IMG/VR virus record: IMGVR_UViG_3300017992_000452
Location: 1-64,000 of that record
Direction: 5' to 3' (one strand)
DNA from: a virus
DNA length: 64,000 nt
In this document: positions 23,569 through 32,251 of the stretch, piece after piece
How the letters are laid out: every line of letters starts with the position of its first letter
How positions within the stretch are numbered: position 1 is the stretch's first letter
Position numbers and translations under genes: made by a program
Notes under the pieces: generated by a model
What the model was told of the DNA's origin: nothing
Database searches by the model: none
The model's input: the letters and a program-made list of their open reading frames with translations, nothing else

Positions 23569-24517
23569 TAATTGGTAGTCGCCTATCCAAGCGATTGGGT
23601 AGTGAAAACCTTGTGAACGCACGCAAAAGCGGTGTCCTCATTCGAGGGCTAACGGGGAAACCTCAGCGCGTAGTGGCGGTGGCAATCCCGTGCCAAGCCG
23701 AGCACAAAAGGAGGTGAAATCGTGGAGGCTGTATACAGAATTATTAATTCAAAGAACGGAAGGTATTACATCGGAAGTAGTTTAGACTACAAAAAAAGAA
23801 AAAGAGATCACTTCAACTTATTAAAGAGAGGGAATCACCACAATAAACCAATGCAAGAGGATTATAACATTTATGGTGCTGAATCCTTTAAATTCGAGGT
23901 TCTAAAACTCTTTAACGGAATAGACAGAAACGCATTATTTGATATTGAGCAGGAGTTTATTTCTAAATCTAACGAATCGATGAGATATAACCTATACGAT
24001 AATGCTTTTGGGATGTCTTATAGAGGTAAAGATAACCCAATGTTCGGCAAAACACATAGCGAAGAAATTAGACAAAAGTTGTCTGAAATAAATTCGGGAG
24101 AGAATAACCCGTGGTACGGAAATTCAGACCATATGAAAATGATGAGAAGCAGGATTACAAAACGATTTGACGGCAGAAAGCACACTGAAGAAACCAAGTT
24201 GAAAATGTCTGTTGCGCATATGGGGAGAGAGAAGACAGAGTCAGAGCGCCGTAAACTTAGATTAAATAATGGTAATAATGTCGGGATCTTTATAGATGGA
24301 CTGTTTTATCGTTCGATGGCGGAGGCCAGTAGACAATTAGGAATAAGTAGAACGACTATAACAAGTCGAGTGAATAATCCAAGATTCAAAAACTATTACA
24401 GGTGCTCGGAAGGTGTAGAGACTAATAGTAAGCCGGAGATTAGCGCCGGTTGAAGCGCAAGGCATCTCTAGTAGATGAAGATATAGTCCAGTCCTTGTAG
24501 AAATGCAAGGGTAACTG
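23569..24517 (+). ncRNA. Group I intron 1 in nrdE
   Basis: A 949-nt insertion. The exon ends in T and the intron in G, as for group I introns. The 5' part has core-like segments (AACGGGGAAACC, CAATCCCGTGCCAAGCC) and the 3' part the P7-like GAAGATATAGTCCAGTCC. Removal restores the NrdE frame exactly (FLD then TKKISAD). It carries a GIY-YIG gene. Confidence 0.85.
23722..24453 (+). CDS. GIY-YIG homing endonuclease in intron 1
   Basis: A 243-aa protein: VYRIINSKNGRYYIGSS is the GIY-YIG active-site strand pair, followed by NUMOD3-like repeats (GKDNPMFGKTHSEE, GENNPWYGN) and a NUMOD1-like HTH (EASRQLGISRTTITSRVNN). It would spread the intron to intronless nrdE. AAAGGAGGTG precedes GTG. Much more AT-rich than nrdE, and its 3' end reads into the intron core. 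Confidence 0.88.
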   Translation: MEAVYRIINSKNGRYYIGSSLDYKKRKRDHFNLLKRGNHHNKPMQEDYNIYGAESFKFEVLKLFNGIDRNALFDIEQEFISKSNESMRYNLYDNAFGMSYRGKDNPMFGKTHSEEIRQKLSEINSGENNPWYGNSDHMKMMRSRITKRFDGRKHTEETKLKMSVAHMGREKTESERRKLRLNNGNNVGIFIDGLFYRSMAEASRQLGISRTTITSRVNNPRFKNYYRCSEGVETNSKPEISAG

Positions 24518-24874
24518 ACCAAAAAAATATCAGCAGATGAAGACGTAAGGGTCAAAACGTTATCGATCGGCGTCGTCATCCCGGATAAATTCATCGAATT
24601 GGCTCGCGAAGACCGGGACGCATACGTTTTCTACCCGCACACGGTCTATACGGAATACGGCACGCATCTTGACGAAATGGATATCGGAGAAATGTACGAC
24701 AAACTCGTCGAGAATCCGAACGTACGCAAAGACAAGATTAATCCGCGGCAGCTGCTCGAAAAGCTTGCGATTCTGCGGTCCGAATCGGGGTATCCGTACA
24801 TCATGTTCGAAGATAACGTAAACGCGGCTCATGCGCTGAATCACATTTCGAAGGTTAAATTTTCGAATCTGTGT
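24518..24874 (+). CDS. nrdE: Ribonucleotide reductase class Ib large subunit, exon 2
   Basis: Exon 2 encodes 119 aa (TKKISADEDVRVKTLSIGVV through VKFSNLC), the central barrel region of NrdE. It has no start of its own; a 357-nt open segment is flanked by introns and ends TGT before the second intron. Confidence 0.88.
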
Positions 24875-25749
24875 TAACTGTAGCACCTTCGGTCAGTAAT
24901 GGCCGTAGCAAACCCGCCTAAACGGTGAAACTCTTTAAAAGACAATACCGTGCTAAATCTTCGTCGCAGGAGAGAGGAACGGTTGAGATAAGATACGGAT
25001 TCATTTATATAACCGTAAATAAAAAGAACAACATGCGGTATGTAGGTAAATGCGTGTACGGAAGGATAAACTCTTGGGAAAAATATCTCGGAAGTGGCGT
25101 GTACTTAAAGAGGGCTATTAAAAAGCATGGCAAAGAAAACTTTTTTCGAATAATCATTGATGAAGCTGATTCTGAACAAGAGCTGCGCGAAATAGAAGAG
25201 TATTACATTGATATGTTTGACGCGGTCAATAGCAGTGACTTTTACAATTTAAAAGAAACCTCGATCGGCGGAGATACTTTTACTAGTCACCCAGAAAAAG
25301 AGAGAATCAGAAAACTAAAAAGCTTTAATGCGAGCGGACCAAGGAATCCGATGTACGGAGTACCAAAGACTGAGGCGATGCTCGAAGCAACAAGAAAAGC
25401 GAATAGTAAGCCGGTAGAGATAGACGGCGAAATCTATAGAAGCTCTACTGAGTACGGCAAACTATTCGGAATTGGAGTTACAACGGTTATTTACCGTTTA
25501 AACTCACCTAACTATCCGAATTATAAACGAATCGGGTAACGAGGTCAAATACAAACCTGCGACGAAGTAAATGCCGAACGACTATCGAAACCACGCGAAA
25601 GCGGAAGGGAGTAGAGTACACCGTAAGCCTATGACGGTGGAAACGGCGGGCGGCCCATTGGGTCGGTGATATAGTCTATTCTTGCGGGTGACCGTAAGCA
25701 GTTCATAAGAGAACGGGCGAGGGTGTTGCGACCCTCGTCGAATGTAAAG
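24875..25749 (+). ncRNA. Group I intron 2 in nrdE
   Basis: An 875-nt insertion between FSNLC and SEVLQAS. The upstream exon ends in T and the intron in G. Core-like segments include CAATACCGTGCTAAATC near the 5' end and GGTGATATAGTCTATTC near the 3' end. Precise removal restores NrdE. It hosts a second GIY-YIG gene. Confidence 0.83.
24925..25539 (+). CDS. GIY-YIG homing endonuclease in intron 2
   Basis: Up to 204 aa. YGFIYITVNKKNNMRYVGK is the GIY-YIG core, with GRINSWEKYLGSG, GPRNPMYGVPKTEAM (NUMOD3-like) and a C-terminal NUMOD1-like segment (YGKLFGIGVTTVIYRLNSP). The start is doubtful: GTG 24925 has no SD, whereas AGGAGAGAGG near 24970 precedes an in-frame ATA at 24988, just before the GIY motif. 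AT-rich. Confidence 0.83.
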   Translation: MKLFKRQYRAKSSSQERGTVEIRYGFIYITVNKKNNMRYVGKCVYGRINSWEKYLGSGVYLKRAIKKHGKENFFRIIIDEADSEQELREIEEYYIDMFDAVNSSDFYNLKETSIGGDTFTSHPEKERIRKLKSFNASGPRNPMYGVPKTEAMLEATRKANSKPVEIDGEIYRSSTEYGKLFGIGVTTVIYRLNSPNYPNYKRIG

Positions 25750-26712
25750 TCAGAAGTGCTTCAGGCGTCCAAAGTGTCGGAGTACACAGACTACGGAGAA
25801 GAGGACGTAATCGGCCTCGATATTTCGTGCAATCTCGGATCGCTGAACATTGCGAACGTCATGGCGAATAAGTCGATCGAGCAAACGGTGAAGCTCGCAG
25901 TTGATGCGCTGACGATCGTATCGGAATCAACGAATATCAAGAACGCGCCGGCAGTCGCTAAGGCTAACCGTCAGATGCGTTCGATCGGACTTGGCGCGAT
26001 GAATCTACACGGATATCTTGCGCAAAATGGGATCGCCTATGAGTCGGAAGAGGCGCGGGACTTCGCTAACGTATTCTTTGCGCTCGTCAATTATTGGTCG
26101 CTTGTGAGATCGATGGAGCTTGCGAAAGAAACCGGCAGTACATTCGAGGGCTTCGAAGGGTCAACGTATGCGGATGGTAGCTACTTCAGAGATTACTACG
26201 ACTATGAAACGGAATTCCTTCCGCAGACAGAGCGCGTGTCTAAGCTTTTCGAAGGTTTTTATTTACCACATCCATACGACTGGAAGATGCTTTCGAAGAA
26301 CATACGGAAATACGGACTATACCATTCATACAGACTTGCGATCGCCCCGACGGGTTCTATTTCGTACGTTCAGTCGGCTACTGCGTCAGTCATGCCGATT
26401 ATGGAGCGCATTGAGGAGCGTACGTATGGTAATTCGAAGACGTATTATCCTATGCCGGGGCTTAGCGCGAAAAATTGGTTCTTCTATAAGGAAGCGTACG
26501 ACATGGATATGTTTAAAGTCGTCGATATGATCGCGACAATTCAGCAGCACGTCGATCAAGGCATCTCATTTACGTTGTTCTTAAAGGATACGATGACGAC
26601 ACGCGATCTGAACCGAATTGACCTATACGCGCATCACAAAGGGATCAAGACGTTGTACTATGCGCGAACAAAGGATACGGGGCAAGAAGGCTGCTTGTCG
26701 TGCGTGGTTTAA
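25750..26712 (+). CDS. nrdE: Ribonucleotide reductase class Ib large subunit, exon 3
   Basis: The final 320 aa: SCNLGSLNIANVM (active-site Cys region), RQMRSIGLGAMNLHGYL, APTGSISYVQSATASVMPI and the C-terminal CLSC redox pair in the last residues. Frame continuous with exon 2 after intron removal. The open frame before 25750 (from 25723) is intron sequence. Confidence 0.92.
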   Translation, partial: SEVLQASKVSEYTDYGEEDVIGLDISCNLGSLNIANVMANKSIEQTVKLAVDALTIVSESTNIKNAPAVAKANRQMRSIGLGAMNLHGYLAQNGIAYESEEARDFANVFFALVNYWSLVRSMELAKETGSTFEGFEGSTYADGSYFRDYYDYETEFLPQTERVSKLFEGFYLPHPYDWKMLSKNIRKYGLYHSYRLAIAPTGSISYVQSATASVMPIMERIEERTYGNSKTYYPMPGLSAKNWFFYKEAYDMDMFKVVDMIATIQQHVDQGISFTLFLKDTMTTRDLNRIDLYAHHKGIKTLYYARTKDTGQEGCLSCVV

Positions 26713-26734
26713 ACGGAGAGGAGGTTTTAATGAA

Positions 26735-26956
26735 GTGTATCAAATCTATGCCTGTTTCTTAAACGGAAAGTTTTATGGTGCCGGAGATCTTGAATATATG
26801 CACGAACTTTTTCGCGATTACGTTGTCTACTGCGAGATGTACGGAAGAGATGACTGTACTTTTAGGGTTACCACAAAAGAGAAAGCGAGAGAGTTAATGA
26901 TAAAAGAATCGATTAAAAATAATTACAAGGCACTAGAGAGAATGGAGGACGAATAA
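26735..26956 (+). CDS. Small protein between nrdE and nrdF
   Basis: A 73-aa protein (YQIYACFLNGKFYGAGDLEY) with Cys and aromatic residues. AGGAGG lies 10 nt before GTG 26735. Function unknown; the position suggests an accessory to the reductase, and its stop abuts the nrdF start. A glutaredoxin CxxC motif is absent. Confidence 0.55.
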   Translation: MYQIYACFLNGKFYGAGDLEYMHELFRDYVVYCEMYGRDDCTFRVTTKEKARELMIKESIKNNYKALERMEDE

Positions 26957-27925
26957 TTGACGCAATATACAGCGGCCAACTGGTCGCAACACGAAGACGG
27001 ATTCACGCAGATGTTTTACGAACAGAACGTTAAGCAGTTTTGGCTTCCGGAAGAGATTTCGCTGAATGGCGACCTCCTAACGTGGAAGTATCTCGGAGCC
27101 AACGAACAGGATACGTATATGAAAGTTCTCGCGGGGTTGACGCTTCTGGACACGGAGCAAGGTAACGAAGGTATGCCGCTAATTGCCGCCCAGGTATCCG
27201 GCCACCAACGAAAAGCCGTGCTGAATTTTATGGCGATGATGGAGAACGCAGTCCATGCGAAATCATATTCGAACATCTTCATGACGCTTGCGCCAGCGGA
27301 GAAAATAACGGAACTGTTCGAATGGGTAAAGACGAATCGATACCTGCAGCGTAAGGCCGAAATCATTGGCGGACTGTATAACGCGATTGAGGCTGGCGAT
27401 GATATTTCGTTATACAAGGCGATGGTTGCATCGGTTTATCTCGAAAGTTTCCTTTTCTACAGCGGCTTTTATTATCCGTTATATTTCTACGGGCAAGGTA
27501 AGCTGATGAACAGCGGCGAGATACTTAATCTCATTATCCGCGACGAGGCGATCCACGGCGTCTATGTCGGCTTACTCGCGCAGGAAATTTACAACCGCCA
27601 GTCACCGGCTGTTCAGATCGAATTGCGCGACTTTGCCGTCGAATTGCTTGCGGAACTCTACGAGAATGAGGCCGCGTACACCGAGGATATTTACGATCAG
27701 GTCGGACTGACTCACGACGTTAAGAAGTTCGTTCGATACAACGGAAACAAGGCGCTGGCTAACCTCGGATTTGATCCGTATTTCGAAGATGAAACGGTAA
27801 ATCCGATCGTGCTGAACGGGCTGAGTACGAAGACAAAATCGATGGACTTCTTCAGTCAAAAGGGCAACGGATATAAGAAGGCGACTGCTGAAGCGCTTCA
27901 GGATGACGATTTCTACTTCGAATAA
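26957..27925 (+). CDS. nrdF: Ribonucleotide reductase class Ib small subunit
   Basis: A 322-aa NrdF. Metal ligands: Asp in [21 protein letters not shown] (ExxH plus the radical Tyr), Glu in [11 protein letters not shown], and RDEAIHG (ExxH). It generates the tyrosyl radical used by NrdE. TTG start directly after the preceding stop. Not interrupted by an intron here. Confidence 0.93.
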   Translation: MTQYTAANWSQHEDGFTQMFYEQNVKQFWLPEEISLNGDLLTWKYLGANEQDTYMKVLAGLTLLDTEQGNEGMPLIAAQVSGHQRKAVLNFMAMMENAVHAKSYSNIFMTLAPAEKITELFEWVKTNRYLQRKAEIIGGLYNAIEAGDDISLYKAMVASVYLESFLFYSGFYYPLYFYGQGKLMNSGEILNLIIRDEAIHGVYVGLLAQEIYNRQSPAVQIELRDFAVELLAELYENEAAYTEDIYDQVGLTHDVKKFVRYNGNKALANLGFDPYFEDETVNPIVLNGLSTKTKSMDFFSQKGNGYKKATAEALQDDDFYFE

Positions 27926-27926
27926 C

Positions 27927-27962
27927 GTCCATTAACGAAAGTATATACGCAACTATTAACGA
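27927..27962 (+). promoter_or_regulatory. 36-bp element upstream of dUTPase
   Basis: A copy of the 36-bp element (GTCCATTAACGAAAGTATA, then TACGCAACTATTAACGA) filling the gap between nrdF and dut. Its last two bases begin the dut SD (GAGGAGG). Confidence 0.5.
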
Positions 27963-27974
27963 GGAGGTTTTCGT

Positions 27975-28502
27975 ATGAACGTAAATATTAAACGCTTGTC
28001 ACCAGATGCACAAATTCCGCAATATGCTCACGCTTCAGACGCCTGCTTCGACCTGGTTTCGGCAGAAGAGGTCGTTATCGAGCCGGGAGAAACCGCGCTA
28101 GTCAAAACGGGGCTATCGTTCGAGATTCCGGAAGGCTACGAAATGCAGATCCGGCCGCGATCCGGCATTACGCTAAAGACGAAGCTTCGCGTTCAGCTCG
28201 GTACAGTTGACGCGGGCTATCGGGGAGAAGTCGGAGTGATTGTCGATAATATTGCACATAGGTCTATTTGGAAAAAAATTCTTACGCACCTTCCTTTAAA
28301 TCTACAAAACGAACGAGGCGGCCAAGAAACGAATAGGTCGTATTATTATGGAACGTATCTCATCCGCAAAGGAGATCGCATCGCCCAGGCCGTAATTAAG
28401 CCGATCGAGCAGGCGGCATTTAAGGAAGTGACCGAGTTGGGCGATAGTGATCGAGGCGCGGGTGGCTTCGGGAGTAGTGGGGTGAGTCGTGCACATGGAT
28501 AA
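27975..28502 (+). CDS. dut: Trimeric dUTPase
   Basis: A 175-aa enzyme hydrolysing dUTP to dUMP, keeping uracil out of DNA and feeding ThyX. Five motifs are visible: ASDACFDL, RPRSGITLK, GTVDAGYRGEV, RKGDRIAQAVI and RGAGGFGSSG. An insert of about 35 residues between motifs 3 and 4 (HRSIWKKILTHLPL and onward) resembles phage-type dUTPases with an extra domain. GAGGAGG precedes ATG. Confidence 0.93.
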   Translation: MNVNIKRLSPDAQIPQYAHASDACFDLVSAEEVVIEPGETALVKTGLSFEIPEGYEMQIRPRSGITLKTKLRVQLGTVDAGYRGEVGVIVDNIAHRSIWKKILTHLPLNLQNERGGQETNRSYYYGTYLIRKGDRIAQAVIKPIEQAAFKEVTELGDSDRGAGGFGSSGVSRAHG

Positions 28503-28677
28503 AAATAACTATAAACCGGCAGTTCCTCGATGGGTTGGCGATATTCTTCTAAAACAGAAAAACCAAGATCCATTCGCTACGCACGGAGAAACGAAAAGGT
28601 GGGACGAGTGGAAGCGTAGATATTCAAGAAAATTAAAGTACGCAAGATTAAACGGATGGACGATCGAAGAAGAGTAA
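28495..28677 (+). CDS. Small basic protein, unknown
   Basis: A 60-aa Lys/Trp-rich protein (YKPAVPRWVGDILLKQKNQD; KRWDEWKRRYSRKLKYARL). ATG 28495 is preferred over GTG 28489 for its spacing to GGGGTGAG. Overlaps dut by 8 nt. Confidence 0.5.
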   Translation: MDKNNYKPAVPRWVGDILLKQKNQDPFATHGETKRWDEWKRRYSRKLKYARLNGWTIEEE

Positions 28678-28702
28678 CGATTTTTAAGGAGGAGCGGATA
28701 TA

Positions 28703-29524
28703 ATGGCGGAAACCAAAATGAACGTACAGCTGATCGCGCATACACAGCTAAGCGATGAATTTTTCGATAGTTTTGACGAACTAGACAACGTAGGAAACTA
28801 CGACCACAACTTCATTAATTCGTTGGACACGACGGACGGCCAAGCCGTCGCCCTAACCGCAATTAGAACGTGCTATAGCTCCAACAAACCGTCTGAAATC
28901 GTCGCAAAGGAAGGCGGCAAGTATTTCGGCTCCAAAGCGTCAGATGGCGGCGTAGGCACGGACGCCGACCGCCTATTCCGAATGATCGTCCGGTCCGGCC
29001 ACACGTCGACGCTTGAGCATATATCGTTCACCTTTGCGATTGAAGGCGTAAGCCGGGCGTTATTGGCGCAACTTACACGCCACAGAGTCGGCTTTAGCTT
29101 CAGCGTCCAGTCACAGCGCTATGTGCGGATGGGGAGTGGCGATAGATCGGGCGGGTTCGATTTCGTTATGCCCGATACTGTTAAAAACAACGAAAAGGAA
29201 ACGCCATTTTATAACGTTGCTGAATCGAGAGTAACTGACCATAGTGCGGAAGAAATATTCGAAACTGCGATGATATCTGCGCAAGAATATTACGATGCTT
29301 TAAGGAGTGCAGGTGTAGCTGCCGAAGACGCTCGCGCCGTCCTCCCGCAAGCAGCCGCAACTAATCTCGTAATGACTGCGAATCTACGATCTCTTCTCGA
29401 ATTCTATTCGAAACGGAAGCCGGGCAAGGGTGCGCAAAAGGAGATCGCTGACCTAGCGGAAGCTCTACGCCAGGAAGTCGTTAATGTAGAGCCGTGGACC
29501 GCGCAATTCTTCGAGGAGGTATAA
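28703..29524 (+). CDS. thyX: FAD-dependent thymidylate synthase
   Basis: A 273-aa protein. The ThyX signature RHR-x7-S appears in LTRHRVGFSFSVQSQRY (about 130). HTSTLEHISFTFAIEGVSRA precedes it and PQAAATNLVMTANLRSLLEF is the C-terminal substrate region. It makes dTMP from dUMP, completing the RNR-dUTPase-ThyX pathway. AAGGAGGAGCGG before ATG. Confidence 0.93.
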   Translation: MAETKMNVQLIAHTQLSDEFFDSFDELDNVGNYDHNFINSLDTTDGQAVALTAIRTCYSSNKPSEIVAKEGGKYFGSKASDGGVGTDADRLFRMIVRSGHTSTLEHISFTFAIEGVSRALLAQLTRHRVGFSFSVQSQRYVRMGSGDRSGGFDFVMPDTVKNNEKETPFYNVAESRVTDHSAEEIFETAMISAQEYYDALRSAGVAAEDARAVLPQAAATNLVMTANLRSLLEFYSKRKPGKGAQKEIADLAEALRQEVVNVEPWTAQFFEEV

Positions 29525-30081
29525 GCATCGGTATCCTAACGAATTTCACGCTAACAGCGCAGCTATTCTCCGGCCACTGTCCGGCAGATCAGCCGCCAGA
29601 ACCGCCAAGGATAACGCCAGAGCAGGCCGCCATCCAATCGGCTGAATCACGCAACAGAGAATTAACGAAAGAGCTAACGAAAAAGAATGCACGGATACAG
29701 GCGCTTGAGGACGAAATCAAGGCGCTGAAGCAGCCGAAGAAACCGACGCCGACCGCAACTAAAACGTCAGCATGGCGGACTTTTACCGCGACAGCATACA
29801 CCGCCTTTTGTTCGGAAGGCTGCACCGGAATCACCAAAACGGGAGTCGACGTCAGCCATTCGATCTATTACGAAGGAGCGCGCGTCATAGCGGTCGATCC
29901 GTCTGTGATTGCGCTTGGCTCTACGGTTGAAGTCCGGCTCGCTGACGGTTCGAGTTTTCGGGCGAAGGCGATTGACGTTGGCGGTGCGATTAAAGGCGCA
30001 CGGCTCGATCTATTGGTCGCGAATGAGTCAGACGCGGTTCAGTTCGGCCGGCAGTCGGTAGAATTGCGGGTTATTAAATAA
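29494..30081 (+). CDS. 3D-domain (Asp-Asp-Asp) putative cell-wall hydrolase
   Basis: Up to 195 aa. A short hydrophobic start, a coiled coil (SRNRELTKELTKKNARIQAL) and a C-terminal double-psi barrel: FTATAYTAFCSEGCTGITKT, AVDPSVIALGSTVEV and AIDVGGAIKGARLDLL match YuiC/YocH/MltA-type 3D domains that cut peptidoglycan. Start uncertain: the only usual codon is GTG 29494 inside thyX, while GGAGG at 29515-29519 points to an in-frame ATC at 29527. Confidence 0.72.
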   Translation: MDRAILRGGISIGILTNFTLTAQLFSGHCPADQPPEPPRITPEQAAIQSAESRNRELTKELTKKNARIQALEDEIKALKQPKKPTPTATKTSAWRTFTATAYTAFCSEGCTGITKTGVDVSHSIYYEGARVIAVDPSVIALGSTVEVRLADGSSFRAKAIDVGGAIKGARLDLLVANESDAVQFGRQSVELRVIK

Positions 30082-30096
30082 CGGGAGGGCGATCGA

Positions 30097-30291
30097 ATGA
30101 AAGAAATTCCAGAATTATACGTTTTGGCAACCGTTGATGAAAACGGCAATGTGATCGATTATCCAAAAGGCGGTGGAAGTTCTACGGCCCCACGTATTAA
30201 AGCGTATGACAGTTTGGCGAGTGCTAAAAGAGGCGCGAAACATCACCGCGGCAAGGTTATGCGGGTTGTTGCGCTAGAGGAGGCGGAATAA
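30097..30291 (+). CDS. Small protein, unknown
   Basis: A 64-aa basic protein (LYVLATVDENGNVIDYPKGG; LASAKRGAKHHRGKVMRVV) with a beta-rich N terminus. Ends LEEAE, whose GAGGAGGCGG is the SD of the next gene. Confidence 0.6.
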   Translation: MKEIPELYVLATVDENGNVIDYPKGGGSSTAPRIKAYDSLASAKRGAKHHRGKVMRVVALEEAE

Positions 30292-31209
30292 ATGACGAAA
30301 ACTAACGAAGAAATCCACGTATTGGCTGACGAATCACTTGGCGGAATCAAACGGGAATATGTAGAGGTCGTCAGGGAGGCGAAGGTTGGCGAGAAGATCG
30401 TTATTGTCGATAGTGATGACTATCCGAAAGGGTTTATCGGTACAGTGGCCGAATTCGATGAGTACTTTGATGACGGATCGTTTGACATAAATGAACAATA
30501 CGAAGGGGAGAGTTTTGTTGACGCAGAAACCGATGTATACCACGTCCTCGAACCGACCAACATCGTCCACATTGACGGAGATCGCTACGAAATGGTCGAT
30601 CGTGAAGCGGAAGTAGGCGAGAAGGTTATCGTAACTAAGAGCGATGATTTTCCGATAGGGTTTGTCGACTTCGTAAAAAAATTTGATGACTTTTTTGACG
30701 ACGGATCCTTCTTTTTGAATAAAGGCGTTCCTGGTGAGGATTTTTTAGACGTAGATGTTGATGACTATCGCGTCCTCGTCCCGGCCGAATCCTCCGAAGA
30801 AGAACCGCAGCCCTCCGACCCGATCGACGTTATCGCTAACCTGGCGACGCGTGTTGCGGAATTGGAACGCGAGAATAAACGTATCAAAGACGAAATCGAC
30901 ACGCTGCACAAAGACAACCGGATGCTCGGCGAAGAAATGGAGGCGCTGAAATATGCCGCAAAGGAAACCGACGGAAAGGTGGCGCACCTCGAAGCCGACT
31001 CAGATTTGCGCCTGTTTACCGCCGAAGAGGATTCTCCTATTGACGCGCCTCTAGTATTTATTTGTCGGAAACCAGGAAGATTCGAAGTTTATCAGGATGG
31101 CAAGAGGCTGCGCGGAGTTATGTCGGTTTGCATCAACGCTAAGGTGGGCGAGTTTGCTACGCATGAGATCGAATATATCTCCGGAGCAACCGAGGAGAAA
31201 CGCCGATGA
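30292..31209 (+). CDS. Modular SH3-like repeat protein with coiled coil
   Basis: A 305-aa acidic protein with two internal repeats of about 70 residues (YVEVVREAKVGEKIVIVDSD and YEMVDREAEVGEKVIVTKSD), each followed by an Asp/Phe-rich stretch, then a Pro/Glu linker, a coiled coil (about 185-235) and a beta-rich C terminus. Third member of the module family at 4791 and 15572. Overlaps the kinase gene by 4 nt. Function unknown. Confidence 0.6.
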   Translation: MTKTNEEIHVLADESLGGIKREYVEVVREAKVGEKIVIVDSDDYPKGFIGTVAEFDEYFDDGSFDINEQYEGESFVDAETDVYHVLEPTNIVHIDGDRYEMVDREAEVGEKVIVTKSDDFPIGFVDFVKKFDDFFDDGSFFLNKGVPGEDFLDVDVDDYRVLVPAESSEEEPQPSDPIDVIANLATRVAELERENKRIKDEIDTLHKDNRMLGEEMEALKYAAKETDGKVAHLEADSDLRLFTAEEDSPIDAPLVFICRKPGRFEVYQDGKRLRGVMSVCINAKVGEFATHEIEYISGATEEKRR

Positions 31210-31766
31210 AGATCGCCCTCACCGCACCACTTCGCGCAGGCAAGTCGCTGGCCGCATCGTACATTTCGCTCCACTACGATTTTCAGCCGTTCGCATTCGG
31301 CGACGAACTGAAGGACGCATTCCACCGCGCATTTCCGCACGTTACGAGAAATCCGAAGCCGCGCGCTCATTATCAAAAGTTCGGGCAGTGGGCGCGGGAA
31401 GCCTTCGGAGAGGACGTATGGATCGACGCTCTCATGCCGAAAATAGCCGCCTATCTCGAACGCCACCCTTGCGATTGCGGCAATACTGCGCTAAAGAATC
31501 GCGTGATCGTCGATGACTGTCGGCAGCCTAACGAATACAGGCGGCTGAAGGACGAAGGATTCGTATTTGTCCGCATAACAGCACCGACCGATCTCCGTAT
31601 TGAACGCGCTAAAAAAGCCGGCGATCAATTCGATCTTGCCGACTTGGAGCATCCGACTGAGCTTGCCGTTGATCATTTCGAAGTTGATTACGAAATTGAG
31701 AACGCAGGCAAGCCGGAAGAGTTATACGAGAAACTGGACGCGATTATGGCGGAACTACTCGTCTAG
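31206..31766 (+). CDS. Deoxynucleoside monophosphate kinase-like P-loop protein
   Basis: A 186-aa protein starting MKIALTAPLRAGKSLAASYI, a P-loop (GKS; the first Gly of the motif is Ala). FGDELKDAFH, YQKFGQWAREAFGEDVWIDA and VIVDDCRQPNEYRRLKDEGF match phage dNMP kinases. It would phosphorylate dNMPs for replication. Its end overlaps a convergent gene by 12 nt. Confidence 0.75.
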   Translation: MKIALTAPLRAGKSLAASYISLHYDFQPFAFGDELKDAFHRAFPHVTRNPKPRAHYQKFGQWAREAFGEDVWIDALMPKIAAYLERHPCDCGNTALKNRVIVDDCRQPNEYRRLKDEGFVFVRITAPTDLRIERAKKAGDQFDLADLEHPTELAVDHFEVDYEIENAGKPEELYEKLDAIMAELLV

Positions 31767-32141
31767 CTGAAACGCGTATGTGCCTTTCGGATAGGCCAGG
31801 TACGGCTGTTTAGACGCTTCACCATCGCCGATCAAGTAATAGCGTTGCGGAAGCTTATCGACGTCAATTCCGACCCTACGTAAAAACGGCCAAGCCGATA
31901 CATTACCGCGCTTATCGAACTTGAACGGTACGACATCGGGCTGTTTCACGAGTTCGGGCTTGCCGACAACAATCCGCTTTTCAGCCGCGTCATATGCGAC
32001 GGATAAATAAAACGGTGCGTCTTTCGGCAATCCGATCATACGGCGCGCACCTGCCGAGATAAATAAGCGTCGTTGCTTTTCGATTGTTATATACGCTTTG
32101 GTGTTGCGCTCAAAGTCGTTAGATATCCACGTAAGAGCCAT
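31755..32141 (-). CDS. AbrB/SpoVT-like putative DNA-binding protein
   Basis: A 128-aa protein. AYITIEKQRRLFISAGARRM then IGLPKDAPFYLSVAYDAAEK has the swapped-hairpin look of AbrB/MazE domains, with a C-terminal extension of about 60 aa. One of few leftward genes, placed between the kinase and methyltransferase; it may regulate from the 32142-32251 gap. The family assignment is tentative. Confidence 0.55.
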   Translation of the reverse strand: MALTWISNDFERNTKAYITIEKQRRLFISAGARRMIGLPKDAPFYLSVAYDAAEKRIVVGKPELVKQPDVVPFKFDKRGNVSAWPFLRRVGIDVDKLPQRYYLIGDGEASKQPYLAYPKGTYAFQLDE

Positions 32142-32146
32142 ATCGA

Positions 32147-32182
32147 ATCTCCTTACGAAAGTATTTACGTTTAGTATAGACG
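32147..32182 (+). promoter_or_regulatory. Partial copy of the 36-bp element
   Basis: TTACGAAAGTATTTACG is nearly identical to the central part of the dut-upstream element; the 5' GTCC and 3' ends diverge (AGTATAGACGG). It lies in the 110-bp gap between the AbrB-like gene and the methyltransferase, 70 bp before the latter. Confidence 0.35.
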
Positions 32183-32251
32183 GATTAGTTACCGATAGTC
32201 AACAGAGATGTACGAATTGTTAACGAAGTTATTAACGAAGGAGGAAACTGA

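Noticed and set aside
22783-26712. Interrupted nrdE as a pseudogene
   Set aside because: Both interruptions have group I intron boundary bases and core-like motifs, and removal restores a full-length frame with all key residues.
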